A DNA stretch of 64,000 nt from an uncultured Chitinophagaceae bacterium (GCA_936908745.1 CAKZFX010000013.1:191588-255587); one strand, 5' to 3'; positions 1 through 8,139 are shown, numbered from the stretch's first letter. The notes: a model not told the origin generated them from the sequence alone. Numbers and translations are program-made.

Positions 1-848
1 GCAGATTCATAAAAGGAGTAGTTTAATTGGCTGATGGGAGAAAATACCTGTTCTTCTTCTATCAGCAACAATGAGGGGGTGCTCATATAGAATTTCTTGT
101 TCAGGATATGCAGCGCTAAATTATAATCGTAATTGTTTTTGTTTTTGTGGTGGTCGGCGAGGTGGTTGTATTTGGCAAATGCCTGTATCATGGGCACAAA
201 GTCATAACCCGCCGGTACGTAGAGTTTGGTGACATTGCGGCAACCGAGACCAAAGTATAAGAACACATCGTCTGCCAATGCTGACAGATCTTCGGTTGTT
301 TCTTCACCGGACAAAACAGCCACCGATGTTTTATTGCGGCGGATGATGTTTGGAAATTTGCCAAAGTAATAGTCAAAATAACCGGCGGTATTGTTGCTCC
401 CCGTAGCGATATAGGCATCGCAGTTTTTTAACAGCTCCGAAAAAACGATCAACTCGTTGACTTCATCGTTCCACGCTGCCAGTTTTTGTGCCAAATGTTT
501 TATTAATACATTGTCTTTGGAAGAAGCTTTGATCTTTGCTTTATGTCCGGCTATAAATACACAAAGCAGGTCATGAAAACCGACTAAGGGAATGTTGCCG
601 GCCATTACAATACCAACGGTCTTTGGAGAAGCGGTTTCAGCCGGGAGAGAATAAGCCGAAGCCCAATCCTGCAAATCTTTTTCATTGAGTAATTGTGCAA
701 GGTTATTAGTGGCGTTTTCTACAAATTCCCGGATAAACCAGCCATTTTCATAGCCAGCCCTTTCTTTGACGGCTATCCATTCTTCCTCGTTTGAAAGCAT
801 ATACTTGCCTAATTGCACTAATAAGTCAATACGATATTGTAAATTCAT
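1..848 (-). CDS. LuxC-family acyl-CoA reductase (3' end outside window)
   Basis: The frame opens with ATG at 848 and stays open to base 1, giving 282 residues; the C-terminus lies outside the window. LuxC-type reductases (aldehyde dehydrogenase superfamily) reduce an acyl thioester to an aldehyde with NADPH. Visible family features are the N-terminal helical part, a central stretch around GIVMAGNIPLVGFHDLL (nucleotide-binding region), and GLGCRNVTKLYVP, whose Cys (about residue 203) sits where the acyl-accepting nucleophile is expected (inference). It is divergent from a dicluster ferredoxin, a pairing common in Bacteroidota. The natural substrate there is not settled. No luciferase genes are nearby, so bioluminescence is not implied. 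Confidence 0.8.
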   Translation of the reverse strand, partial: MNLQYRIDLLVQLGKYMLSNEEEWIAVKERAGYENGWFIREFVENATNNLAQLLNEKDLQDWASAYSLPAETASPKTVGIVMAGNIPLVGFHDLLCVFIAGHKAKIKASSKDNVLIKHLAQKLAAWNDEVNELIVFSELLKNCDAYIATGSNNTAGYFDYYFGKFPNIIRRNKTSVAVLSGEETTEDLSALADDVFLYFGLGCRNVTKLYVPAGYDFVPMIQAFAKYNHLADHHKNKNNYDYNLALHILNKKFYMSTPSLLLIEEEQVFSPISQLNYSFYES

Positions 849-866
849 GCTGGTATTTTATTTTTG
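837..866 (+). promoter_or_regulatory. Bacteroidota-type promoter for the ferredoxin gene
   Basis: TTG at 837-839, a 19-nt spacer and TATTTTTG at 859-866 match the TTG-N17-23-TAnnTTTG consensus. The predicted start is near 870, giving a leader of about 68 nt. The promoter overlaps the first codons of the divergent acyl-CoA reductase gene. Confidence 0.5.
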
Positions 867-897
867 CGTTATAATGCTCTGCCATCCGGCCGGGCTG

Positions 898-905
898 CAA
901 AATTA
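898..905 (-). promoter_or_regulatory. -7 box for the acyl-CoA reductase gene
   Basis: The minus strand reads TAATTTTG here, a perfect TAnnTTTG. The predicted start is near 894, about 46 nt before the ATG at 848. No well-spaced -33 TTG is visible. Confidence 0.35.
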
Positions 906-937
906 ACCCTGAACCCATTAAATAAAATAACTGCAAT

Positions 938-1285
938 ATGGCTATTAAAATAACGGATGAATGTATCAACTGCGGCGCCTGCGAACCAGAATGCCCGAAT
1001 AACGCAATTTATGAAGGCGGCGTGGAGTGGGCGATGGCCGACGGAACGGCTGTAAAAGGGCCTTTTACCCTGCTGGATGGCAGCGTGGTGGACGCCGACC
1101 AGAAGAATGAGCCCCTGAGTGTTGATACCTATTATATTACTCCAAACAAGTGCACCGAGTGCCAGGGCTTCCATGAAGAGCCTCAATGCGCTGCGGTATG
1201 CCCGGTAGATTGCTGCGTACCAGACGAAATGTACCAGGAAACCGTGGAACAATTAATGGAGAAAAAGGAAAAAATGCACCTTTAA
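938..1285 (+). CDS. 4Fe-4S dicluster ferredoxin
   Basis: A 115-aa soluble electron carrier. The first cluster motif is CINCGACEPECP near residues 11-22 (CxxCxxCxxxCP). The second is split by a long insertion: C-T-E-C, then CAAVCPVDCC near residues 83-93, as in the longer bacterial 2[4Fe-4S] ferredoxins common in Bacteroidota. The start is the ATG at 938, followed at once by the conserved MAIKITDECINCGAC opening. Its divergent partner is a reductase, so a shared redox role is possible but is inferred from position only. Confidence 0.9.
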   Translation: MAIKITDECINCGACEPECPNNAIYEGGVEWAMADGTAVKGPFTLLDGSVVDADQKNEPLSVDTYYITPNKCTECQGFHEEPQCAAVCPVDCCVPDEMYQETVEQLMEKKEKMHL

Positions 1286-1354
1286 AAGCGTGTTTGTGCA
1301 TAAGTTTTGATGGCTCAAAAAGACATTTCGGCACAGTTTTTCTATCTTTAAGTC

Positions 1355-1468
1355 AGAATATCGTTACAGATATTTCACCAGCAACGAAAGTTGCTTATTT
1401 AGAGGCGGGTGATATTTCCCGTCGTAAAAAGGTGAAGGAGAAAACATCCTTCACCTTTCTTATTTTTA
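1355..1468 (+). ncRNA. Candidate structured RNA ending in an intrinsic terminator
   Basis: Four hairpins follow each other in the ferredoxin-ddl spacer. They are ATATC/GATAT (1358-1374), GCAAC-GAAA-GTTGC with a GNRA-type loop (1381-1394), GCGGG/CCCGT (1405-1422), and a 9-bp terminator stem GGTGAAGGA/TCCTTCACC (1431-1455) followed by a T-rich run. No coding frame explains them. It could be a ferredoxin 3' UTR, a small RNA, or a leader controlling ddl about 95 bp downstream. No known RNA family is recognised with confidence. Confidence 0.3.
1429..1468 (+). terminator. Intrinsic terminator
   Basis: The stem GGTGAAGGA / TCCTTCACC with a 7-nt loop is followed by TTTCTTATTTTT. It separates the ferredoxin and candidate RNA from ddl. 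Confidence 0.7.
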
Positions 1469-1563
1469 CCCTGCAGCAAGAAATAAATCATTTTTAGCAT
1501 TTGAAATATTGATACAATGATTTTTTCGGCAATATTTGCGTTGCTAAACCCACACTATTTAAC

Positions 1564-2547
1564 ATGAAGAAGAACATTGCCCTGGTGACAGGTGGTTTTT
1601 CCGGCGAAGCCGTTATTTCTTATAAAAGCGCCATTACAATTGACAACAACCTCGACAGGGAAAAATTCAATGTTTATACGATAGATGTGACCACCAAGGG
1701 CTGGTTTTATGAACTGGACGGCGGCAGCAAGATACAGGTGGACAAAAACGATTTTTCGCTGACCATCAATGATGAACGCATACAGTTTGACGCTGTATTT
1801 ATCGGTATGCACGGCACACCCGGCGAGGATGGAAAGCTGCAAGGCTATTTTGATACATTAGCTATTCCTTATACCAGTTGTGATGCGGCTACATCGGCCA
1901 TCACTTTTAACAAACGTTATACAGTGGCCGTAGCCAAAATGGCAGGTATTGGGGTTGCCAACTCTGTTCACCTGTTCAGGCATACTGCGGTGGACGTTCC
2001 GGCGTTATTAAAACAATTGCAATTGCCGGTTTTTGTAAAACCCAACAATGGCGGTTCCAGCATCGGCATGAGCAAAGTGGACAAAGGAGAGGAGTTGGGC
2101 ACAGCTATTGAAAAAGCATTTAACGAAGACAGCCAGGTATTGGTGGAAGAAATGGTGCAGGGACGTGAGTTTACCGTAGGTGTCTTTAAAACAAGCGGTG
2201 AAATCATCGTATTGCCATTAACGGAAGTAAAAGCGCATTCAGATAAAGCGTTTTTTGATTTTGAAGCAAAATACCAGGGCAAGTCAGATGAAACCACACC
2301 GGCGCAGGTGGATGAAAGTATTGCTGAAAGGATCAGGGAAGCCGCCCGCAAGATCTACCAGGTGTTTAATTGCAGGGGCGTGGTGCGGATTGATTTTATT
2401 TATAATGAAGAAAAACAGCAGCCTTTTATGCTGGAAATAAATACCATCCCGGGGCAGAGCGAGGCGAGCATTGTGCCGCAGCAGGTGAAAGCAATGGGGT
2501 GGGATTTGAAAAGCTTTTATACTAAATTGGTGGAAGAGTGTTTTTGA
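1564..2547 (+). CDS. ddl: D-alanine--D-alanine ligase
   Basis: A 327-aa cytoplasmic ATP-grasp ligase that makes D-Ala-D-Ala for peptidoglycan precursors. The N-terminal domain carries a Ddl-like opening with GGFSGEAVIS. The ATP-grasp core shows KPNNGGSSIGMSKV (near residue 160), EEMVQGREFTVGVF and the metal-binding EINTIPGQSE near residue 294. Length is close to the usual 300-350. It heads a run with the PASTA protein (32 nt downstream) and the rhodanese gene, so the three are probably one operon. A weak -7-like box (AATATTTG, 1531-1538) precedes it. Confidence 0.93.
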   Translation: MKKNIALVTGGFSGEAVISYKSAITIDNNLDREKFNVYTIDVTTKGWFYELDGGSKIQVDKNDFSLTINDERIQFDAVFIGMHGTPGEDGKLQGYFDTLAIPYTSCDAATSAITFNKRYTVAVAKMAGIGVANSVHLFRHTAVDVPALLKQLQLPVFVKPNNGGSSIGMSKVDKGEELGTAIEKAFNEDSQVLVEEMVQGREFTVGVFKTSGEIIVLPLTEVKAHSDKAFFDFEAKYQGKSDETTPAQVDESIAERIREAARKIYQVFNCRGVVRIDFIYNEEKQQPFMLEINTIPGQSEASIVPQQVKAMGWDLKSFYTKLVEECF

Positions 2548-2579
2548 GCGATAGCATCTACTAACTATTAACTGAACTA

Positions 2580-3404
2580 ATGTTTAAATTCATCACGCAT
2601 CGCCCTTTGTGGTTGAACATTCTCACTGGTATTTTATTAGCGGTGGGGATTTTTCTTTTATTTATCCTTTCATTAAACTGGCTGACGCATCATAACCAAT
2701 CGAGGACGGTGCCCGATGTAACCGGCAGAACCTACGACGAAGCGGTGAGCATTCTCAATAAAGCCGGTTTTGAAGTGGAGATCATGGATTCTATTTATAC
2801 CGACACCACCAAACCACACATGGTATTAAAACAAGTACCTGAAAGCGACGAAGTGGTAAAAGTCAACCGCACTGTTTTCATCACGATCAACCGTGCAGTG
2901 CCGCCGATGGTGGAAATGCCAAACCTTGTTGGTTATAGTTTCCGGAATGCAGAAATGACATTGATAAACTCCGGTTTGAAAGTAGGGGACACCACTTTCC
3001 GTCCTGACTTTGCCAAAGGTTCTGTATTGGAACAATTGTATAAAGGTTTCATCATCCCGATGGGAACAAAAATCCCGATGGGCTCTAAAATATCCTTTGT
3101 GTTGGGAACGGGTGTGGGCAACCAGGAGTTTACCGTGCCGGTCCTGGTGGGGTTGACGTATGCACAGGCAAAAGCCTTGCTGGAAGAAAACGGGCTGGTG
3201 GTAGGTGCTACGCCTGCTATGCCGGGCGAGAGCATCAGCGATACAGCCAATGCCTTTGTAGGCCGCCAGAACCCTGAACGTTTTGACGAAGAAAAAAGAA
3301 TACAAAAAATACGCACCGGGCAGACTATTGACCTCTGGTTGCAAGAAAGCAAACCTGTAAAGGATTCAGTAGTGAAGGAAGAAGATGTACCTTTGCCGGA
3401 ATAA
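2580..3404 (+). CDS. Membrane-anchored PASTA-domain protein
   Basis: A 274-aa protein with a single N-terminal membrane helix (about residues 12-36, LNILTGILLAVGIFLLFIL) and then three PASTA repeats. These begin near residues 43 (VPDVTGRTYDEAVSILNKAG), 110 (MPNLVGYSFRNAEMTL) and 184 (VPVLVGLTYAQAKALLEENG). PASTA domains bind muropeptides or beta-lactams in Ser/Thr kinases and PBPs. Here there is no kinase or transpeptidase domain, so it is a stand-alone PASTA protein facing the periplasm. The ddl neighbour supports a cell-wall role. The C-terminus is acidic and low-complexity. Confidence 0.85.
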   Translation: MFKFITHRPLWLNILTGILLAVGIFLLFILSLNWLTHHNQSRTVPDVTGRTYDEAVSILNKAGFEVEIMDSIYTDTTKPHMVLKQVPESDEVVKVNRTVFITINRAVPPMVEMPNLVGYSFRNAEMTLINSGLKVGDTTFRPDFAKGSVLEQLYKGFIIPMGTKIPMGSKISFVLGTGVGNQEFTVPVLVGLTYAQAKALLEENGLVVGATPAMPGESISDTANAFVGRQNPERFDEEKRIQKIRTGQTIDLWLQESKPVKDSVVKEEDVPLPE

Positions 3405-3412
3405 AAATTACT

Positions 3413-3718
3413 ATGCAAAATATTACTGCTGAAGAATTAAAAGCCCGGTTAGATGCCGGTGAGCAATTACACATCATTGATGTAAGAGAGCCGCATGAAA
3501 ATGCCGAGTTTAATATCGGTGGCACATTGATCCCGTTGGGCAAAGTGCAGTCCATGCAGATTGATGAGCTGGAAGACCTGAAAGAAGAGGAACTGATCAT
3601 TTATTGCCGCAGCGGCAACCGCAGCGGACAAGCTTGTATGTTCCTGGATGCGATGGGTTTTAAGAATACAAAGAACCTTGTGGGCGGTATGCTGGGCTGG
3701 CAGGAGAAATACAAGTAA
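3413..3718 (+). CDS. Single-domain rhodanese-like sulfurtransferase
   Basis: A 101-aa rhodanese fold. It shows the CH2A-type motif IIDVREPHENAEF (residues 21-33) and the active loop YCRSGNRS with the persulfide-forming Cys65. Such small rhodaneses carry sulfane sulfur, but the physiological acceptor is not evident here. It starts 8 nt after the PASTA gene and is probably co-transcribed with it. Confidence 0.88.
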   Translation: MQNITAEELKARLDAGEQLHIIDVREPHENAEFNIGGTLIPLGKVQSMQIDELEDLKEEELIIYCRSGNRSGQACMFLDAMGFKNTKNLVGGMLGWQEKYK

Positions 3719-3725
3719 GCAGAAC

Positions 3726-3744
3726 CCTGCCTGCGGCAGGCAGG
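3726..3744. repeat. 19-bp palindromic repeat (CCTGCCTG family)
   Basis: CCTGCCTGCGGCAGGCAGG lies just after the rhodanese stop codon. Related copies are at 16594-16613, 16731-16750, 47642-47660 and 55412-55431. All are intergenic. Confidence 0.7.
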
Positions 3745-3769
3745 TACGATTTGTGGGATTTTAAAGAAG

Positions 3770-3961
3770 GATTATGAGGATGATCGGAGATTGGTTTTTT
3801 AGGATTTTTTCCTCTTACTCTAATCTCGCTTTTTAATAGTAGAAAATTATTATTCCCTTTTTCCCTTTCTTACCAAATACAAATAAGAATTACAGTCAAA
3901 GAATAGAGAAGATTATGAGGAAAGCAGAAGTATAAACACTCTTCGTTTTCCTCATAATCCA
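3770..3961. repeat. Spacer with 12-bp inverted repeats (GGATTATGAGGA)
   Basis: GGATTATGAGGA at 3770-3781 is exactly inverted as TCCTCATAATCC at 3950-3961, and a third, direct partial copy is near 3914. The adjoining bases to 3983 (AACCACGATTAACATGATT on the minus strand) match the tail of the SpoU gene at 23927-23955. The rest of the 3745-3984 spacer is AT-rich with no gene seen. Confidence 0.55.
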
Positions 3962-3984
3962 TAAAAATCATGTTAATCGTGGTT

Positions 3985-6120
3985 CTACAGTTTTATATTC
4001 AACGCCAGTAAGAAATTAGTGCCCGCCATAGGGAAATAATAATTCTCTGTTACTGTCGATCCTCCTGAAATATAACTGAACGTATAACCATTGGGTTCAT
4101 ACTTCCTGTTAAACACATTATTCACCTGCCCAATGATACTGATCTCTTTTAGCCATTTTGGTTTGATGGTTACGATGGCCCTTGCATCCTGCGTATAAAA
4201 CGCATCAAGCTTACGGTTTTCGTTTTGTGTGTTGTCAAGGTATTGATCGCCGACATATTTGCTGATGAGGCTCAGCTCAATGTTTTTAACCGGGATAAGA
4301 TTCAGTGCGGCCGAGCCCACTACGTTAGGCGAAAAAGCAATATCAGTGTTGTCGTAGCTGTTACTTTTTTGCCCTCCCATATCATAATCATCCATGTATT
4401 CTGTAAAATCAAATACTTTGTTTCTGCTAAGGGCAAGGTTGGCTGATGCGTTTATCCATGTTGCAAATTTTACCCCACCTTGTAATTCAATACCCGTGCG
4501 ATAACTTTTATCAATATTGCTTCTTGTATAAGCGCCTACATCATTGATCTTGCCGGTCAGCACCAGCTGATTTTTGTAATACATGTAATAAATAACAGCC
4601 GACCAGTTGAAGTTTTTGCCTGTTTGCTCAATGCCTAATTCGGTATCATGCAAACGTTCCGGCTTTGGCTGTTGTGTGATGCCCGCTTCAAAGTCATCAC
4701 GGTTGGGTTCCTTGCCCGCCATGCCATACGAAAAGTAGCTTTTCCAGCCATTTTTATGAAAGCTGATACCGGCTTTGGGATTAAAGAAATTGTATTGATT
4801 GTTGCTGATCACCGTTGGATTATCACGGAAACCGCTGATATCATATTTCACATGGCGGTATTGCAGGTCGGCAAACAGGTCCCAATGTTCGCCTGCTTTA
4901 AACTGTTCTTTCAGGTAGAGTGTCAGGTCATTTTTATCGGCTGTATGATCATACCAGCGATGCTTAGGTGTAGCCATGCCATTGGATGCCCAAATGATAT
5001 CACCAAAGTGTTTGCCATCATAAAAAGTGATAGCACCGCCGAAGGTTGATTGCAGGCGGTTTGTTTTGTGTTGCAAAGAAAATATGCCACCATAGTAATC
5101 ATTGTCTAACCATAGCTGGCGCACAAAGTCTGCATTGCCGGCATTGGGCAGGCCATATTTGCTGTATGCTTCATCGGCTTTGTATTGTTCGTAATAGCCT
5201 TTTCCTTTTGTGAGGAAAACAGCAGTATTAAAACTCAGCCGTTCATTTATTTTCTGGTCAAAGAATAACTGGTAATGGTCCTGTTTGAAATTATCAGTTT
5301 CATTTTCATAAGGCGCTCCCGGTTTTTCCGTGCCTGCATAATTGACGGTGCGGTTGCCTGCTAACAAATCGGCTTCAGAAACACCATTCCATGCCTGGTA
5401 GGTTTTCTCTTTGCCGGAGAAAACATTTAAACGCAAACTGTTTTTGTTGCCAAGGTAAGCAGCCGATACATAGTAAGAGTTAAGGTTGCTGCTGGCCCTG
5501 TCGATAAAACCATCGCTGCGGATGGAAGATACCCTTGCGTCAACTGTAAAGTGATTGTTCAGCAAACCTGTTCCTGCTTTGAACGTGTTCTTCCATGTGT
5601 TGAAAGAGCCTACGCCATTGTTGATCTCGGCATACGCCGTTTTGTTTACTTCATTGGTGCTGAAATTGATGCTGGCGCCAAATGCACCTGCACCGTTGGA
5701 AGAGGTGCCAACGCCTCTTTGGATCTGGATGCTGTTCGTGGACGATGAAAAGTCGGGTAAGTCAACAAAGAAGGTGCCCTGACTCTCTGCATCGTTGTAA
5801 GGAATACCGTTCAGCGTCACGTTGATACGTGTGGCATCTGTGCCTCGGATGCGGATGCCGGTATAGCCTACGCCATTGCCGGCGTCGGAGTTGATCACAA
5901 CGGCCGGTGTCTGGTTCAGTAAAAAAGGGATATCCTGGCCAAGGTTTAGCTTGCTGATCTCTTTTTTACTGATGTTGGTTTTTGTGAACGGTGCGTTTTC
6001 ACCTGCCCGGATGGCTTTTACCTCCACGGGTGATAAGGTGTAAAAACTGTCTTTGTCTTGTTGTGCCATTAACTGCTGGCATAGCAGGAATGAAATGATT
6101 GATACTGCAATCCTCTTCAT
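3985..6120 (-). CDS. TonB-dependent outer-membrane receptor, probably for thiamine or a precursor
   Basis: 711 aa with a signal peptide (about 1-19), a short N-terminal segment (SPVEVKAIRAGENAPFTKTNIS), and a plug with the usual GIRIRGTDATRINVTLNGIPYND and RGVGTSSNGAGAFGASINF signatures (about residues 105-155). A roughly 550-residue beta-barrel ends in a C-terminal aromatic/hydrophobic strand (FLLALNIKL). There is no carboxypeptidase-regulatory extension and no SusD partner, so it is not a polysaccharide-type SusC. The specificity comes from the TPP riboswitch in its 5' UTR. In Bacteroidota, TonB receptors under THI elements are thiamine importers (known); for this protein it is inference. 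Confidence 0.85.
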   Translation of the reverse strand: MKRIAVSIISFLLCQQLMAQQDKDSFYTLSPVEVKAIRAGENAPFTKTNISKKEISKLNLGQDIPFLLNQTPAVVINSDAGNGVGYTGIRIRGTDATRINVTLNGIPYNDAESQGTFFVDLPDFSSSTNSIQIQRGVGTSSNGAGAFGASINFSTNEVNKTAYAEINNGVGSFNTWKNTFKAGTGLLNNHFTVDARVSSIRSDGFIDRASSNLNSYYVSAAYLGNKNSLRLNVFSGKEKTYQAWNGVSEADLLAGNRTVNYAGTEKPGAPYENETDNFKQDHYQLFFDQKINERLSFNTAVFLTKGKGYYEQYKADEAYSKYGLPNAGNADFVRQLWLDNDYYGGIFSLQHKTNRLQSTFGGAITFYDGKHFGDIIWASNGMATPKHRWYDHTADKNDLTLYLKEQFKAGEHWDLFADLQYRHVKYDISGFRDNPTVISNNQYNFFNPKAGISFHKNGWKSYFSYGMAGKEPNRDDFEAGITQQPKPERLHDTELGIEQTGKNFNWSAVIYYMYYKNQLVLTGKINDVGAYTRSNIDKSYRTGIELQGGVKFATWINASANLALSRNKVFDFTEYMDDYDMGGQKSNSYDNTDIAFSPNVVGSAALNLIPVKNIELSLISKYVGDQYLDNTQNENRKLDAFYTQDARAIVTIKPKWLKEISIIGQVNNVFNRKYEPNGYTFSYISGGSTVTENYYFPMAGTNFLLALNIKL

Positions 6121-6187
6121 TTTTTTAATTTTTAACGGTTAAAAAATGAGAGGGAAATGCTGTGGAGAAAGATTCCGGGCTACCGGA

Positions 6188-6284
6188 AATATATCCTTCC
6201 CTGCGCAGGCATTACCCTGATCAGGTTTACGGGTCTAATCTCAGATCCCTGGCAACGCCAGGGAACACCCCGGGAACACTGAAA
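6188..6284 (-). promoter_or_regulatory. TPP riboswitch (THI element)
   Basis: Read on the minus strand, the THI-box core appears in order: CGGGGTGTTCCC, a GC-rich P3 hairpin (CCTGGCGTTGCCAGG), CTGAGA, TTAGACCCG, ACCTGATC, then GGTAATGCCTGCGCAGGGA. This is the thiamine-pyrophosphate aptamer. It ends about 65 nt before the receptor ATG, so it may sequester the start region or terminate transcription; no strong terminator is obvious, which favours translational control (inference). Confidence 0.93.
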
Positions 6285-6323
6285 ACTTACAAAGCTTTCT
6301 TTTAGAAAGAGTAAGAACTACTA

Positions 6324-6331
6324 CAAAGGTA
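6324..6331 (-). promoter_or_regulatory. -7 box of the TPP riboswitch transcript
   Basis: The minus strand reads TACCTTTG, a perfect TAnnTTTG. The predicted start is near 6320, upstream of the whole aptamer, as required. Confidence 0.45.
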
Positions 6332-6402
6332 CGAAGGAAATTTAATTTCGGCAGGCTGTAACTTTTCTACACTGGTTTTCGTATCACCTGAAACCAGCAT
6401 TT

Positions 6403-7122
6403 ATGAAGAAAATATTCTTAATGGGCCTGTTCATTACCAGCGCCATATCTGCTTTCAGCCAAAAAACGATCAGCGACGTTAATGCAGAAAAAAGAAGCGT
6501 AGGAACGTTCCACGCCATTGAAGTAGGCGGCGGTATTGATCTTTATCTTTCGCAGGGAAGTGAAGCGGTAGCTGTCAGCGCCAGCGAAACCAAGTACAGG
6601 GACCGTATCAAAACCGAAGTGGTAAACGGTGTATTGAAGATCAGGTATGAATATGAGAAAGGTATAGGAATGAAATGGAGCACCAATAAAATGCAGTTGA
6701 AAGCCTATGTTTCATTTAAAGACCTGGATAAATTGAATGCCGGTGGCGGATCGGATGTAAAAGTGGAAGGCAGTATTAAAGTAACCAAACTGAACCTGGG
6801 TGTTTCGGGTGGTTCTGATTTTGTGGGCAAAGTAGAAGTGGGTGATCTTGTTGCCAGCGCCAGCGGCGGTTCTGATCTTATTATCTCCGGTTCGGCTAAA
6901 TCACTGGACGTGGACGTAAGCGGCGGCAGCGATTTTAAAGGTTTTGACCTCAGTGTGGAGACTTGTAAGGTGGAAGCCAGCGGCGGCAGCGATGTATCTA
7001 TCACAGCTACCAAAGAACTGGATGTGGTAAGCAGTGGCGGAAGTGATGTGTATTACAGGGGAGCAGCGACTGTACGAAATATTAAAAGCAGCGGCGGCGG
7101 CTCTGTAAAGAAATCTAAATAA
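6403..7122 (+). CDS. Secreted DUF2807 (GIN-domain) beta-helix protein, paralog 1
   Basis: 239 aa with a signal peptide (MKKIFLMGLFITSAISAFS-Q). After a head region (VGTFHAIEVGGGIDLYLSQG) it becomes a regular beta-helix. A G-G-S-D motif recurs about every 17-20 residues: GGGSDVKVEG, SGGSDFVGKV, SGGSDLIISG, SGGSDFKGFD, SGGSDVSITA, SGGSDVYYRG. DUF2807 proteins are exported, common in Bacteroidota and functionally uncharacterised; adhesin-like roles have been suggested. The paralog starts 10 nt downstream, so the two probably form a bicistron. The GGSD variant is used in nearly every turn, whereas the paralog uses GASD. Confidence 0.85.
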   Translation: MKKIFLMGLFITSAISAFSQKTISDVNAEKRSVGTFHAIEVGGGIDLYLSQGSEAVAVSASETKYRDRIKTEVVNGVLKIRYEYEKGIGMKWSTNKMQLKAYVSFKDLDKLNAGGGSDVKVEGSIKVTKLNLGVSGGSDFVGKVEVGDLVASASGGSDLIISGSAKSLDVDVSGGSDFKGFDLSVETCKVEASGGSDVSITATKELDVVSSGGSDVYYRGAATVRNIKSSGGGSVKKSK

Positions 7123-7132
7123 AAACTAACAG

Positions 7133-7834
7133 ATGAAACGATTTGCTATTATAGTTGCGGTGATGATGACGGGTTTGCTGGCACATGCGCAAACCATCAA
7201 TGACCCGAATGCCGAACCCCGTACGGTGGAAAGTTTTCACGGTATCAATGTGTCCAATGCTTTTGATGTGTACCTGAGCCAGGGCAATGAAGAAGGGCTG
7301 GCCGTTAGTTCTTCTGATAAAGATTATATAAGCATGATCACAACAGAAGTACGCAATGGGATTTTGTTCATTGGTGTCGAAAGGGGAAAATGGAACAAAG
7401 GCAATAAGAAACTGAAAGCCTATATCTCGTTCAAAAAACTGGACAAGATCAATATCAGCGGCGCTTGCGATGTTTTTATCAATAATGTATTGAAAGGAAC
7501 CGACCTGAAAATAGATATGTCGGGCGCCAGCGATATGAAAGGAAAGATTGAAGTGACGAACCTTGATGTTGATATCAGCGGTGCATCCGATATGACTATT
7601 TCGGGCAAAGCAGCGCAGTTGAAAATAGATGCCAGCGGCGCCAGCAATTTTAAAGGAGAAAATTTCAGCGTTGATTATTGCACGGCAGATGCCAGTGGCG
7701 CCAGCGATGTGAAGATCACAGTTAACAAAGAATTGTCTGCGAACGTAAGCGGGGCAAGTGATCTTCGTTACAAAGGAGAGGGGCTGATCCGTGATATCCG
7801 CACCAGCGGTGCAGGATCGGTGAAAAGAATTTAG
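7133..7834 (+). CDS. Secreted DUF2807 (GIN-domain) beta-helix protein, paralog 2
   Basis: 233 aa with a signal peptide (MKRFAIIVAVMMTGLLAHA-Q). It aligns end to end with the preceding gene (NDPNAEPRTVESFHGINVSNAFDVYLSQG head, then rungs). Its rungs read SGACD, SGASD, SGASD, SGASN, SGASD, SGASD, with Ala replacing the second Gly of the neighbour. This is clearly a tandem duplication. Function is unknown; a periplasmic or surface location is inferred from the signal peptide. A strong bidirectional terminator follows. Confidence 0.85.
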   Translation: MKRFAIIVAVMMTGLLAHAQTINDPNAEPRTVESFHGINVSNAFDVYLSQGNEEGLAVSSSDKDYISMITTEVRNGILFIGVERGKWNKGNKKLKAYISFKKLDKINISGACDVFINNVLKGTDLKIDMSGASDMKGKIEVTNLDVDISGASDMTISGKAAQLKIDASGASNFKGENFSVDYCTADASGASDVKITVNKELSANVSGASDLRYKGEGLIRDIRTSGAGSVKRI

Positions 7835-7853
7835 TCATAAACTAAGGGTTAAT

Positions 7854-7890
7854 AAAAAGCTGCCGTAATCTTTTATGGCAGCTTTTTAAT
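7854..7890 (+). terminator. Intrinsic terminator after the DUF2807 pair
   Basis: AAAAAGCTGCC and GGCAGCTTTTT form an 11-bp stem around an AT-rich loop, flanked by A and T runs. Confidence 0.8.
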
Positions 7891-7895
7891 TTTCA

Positions 7896-7927
7896 TTTGG
7901 CTGGTAAGCTGTATAGTCTTACTTTTG
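7896..7927 (+). promoter_or_regulatory. Consensus Bacteroidota promoter of tRNA-fMet
   Basis: TTTG at 7896-7899, a 20-nt spacer and TACTTTTG at 7920-7927 are a perfect match to the Bacteroidota sigma-A promoter. The expected start (about 4 nt past the box) coincides with the first base of the tRNA at 7931, so the primary transcript may lack a 5' leader. Confidence 0.75.
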
Positions 7928-7930
7928 CAT

Positions 7931-8005
<75 letters not shown>

Positions 8006-8008
8006 ACG

Positions 8009-8041
8009 AAAAGTCATCCGCCACCGGGGGATGACTTTTTA
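8009..8041 (+). terminator. Intrinsic terminator after tRNA-fMet
   Basis: AAGTCATCC / GGATGACTT stem (8011-8037) followed by a T run, 5 nt after the tRNA CCA. Confidence 0.8.
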
Positions 8042-8139
8042 AATTTTCAAAACAGTTGTACTTCAACTGCCAAGATTGATTACCTCCTCAATTCTCAGGC
8101 CCTGCTCCGCAGTGTTGAAGTCATCAACGTTTACTATTC

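Noticed and set aside
1..848. Bioluminescence operon suggested by the LuxC-type protein
   Set aside because: No luxA, luxB, luxD or luxE; such reductases occur widely in non-luminous Bacteroidota.
1186..1497. 103-aa plus-strand frame after the ferredoxin
   Set aside because: Overlaps the ferredoxin out of frame and runs through the hairpin stack and terminator.
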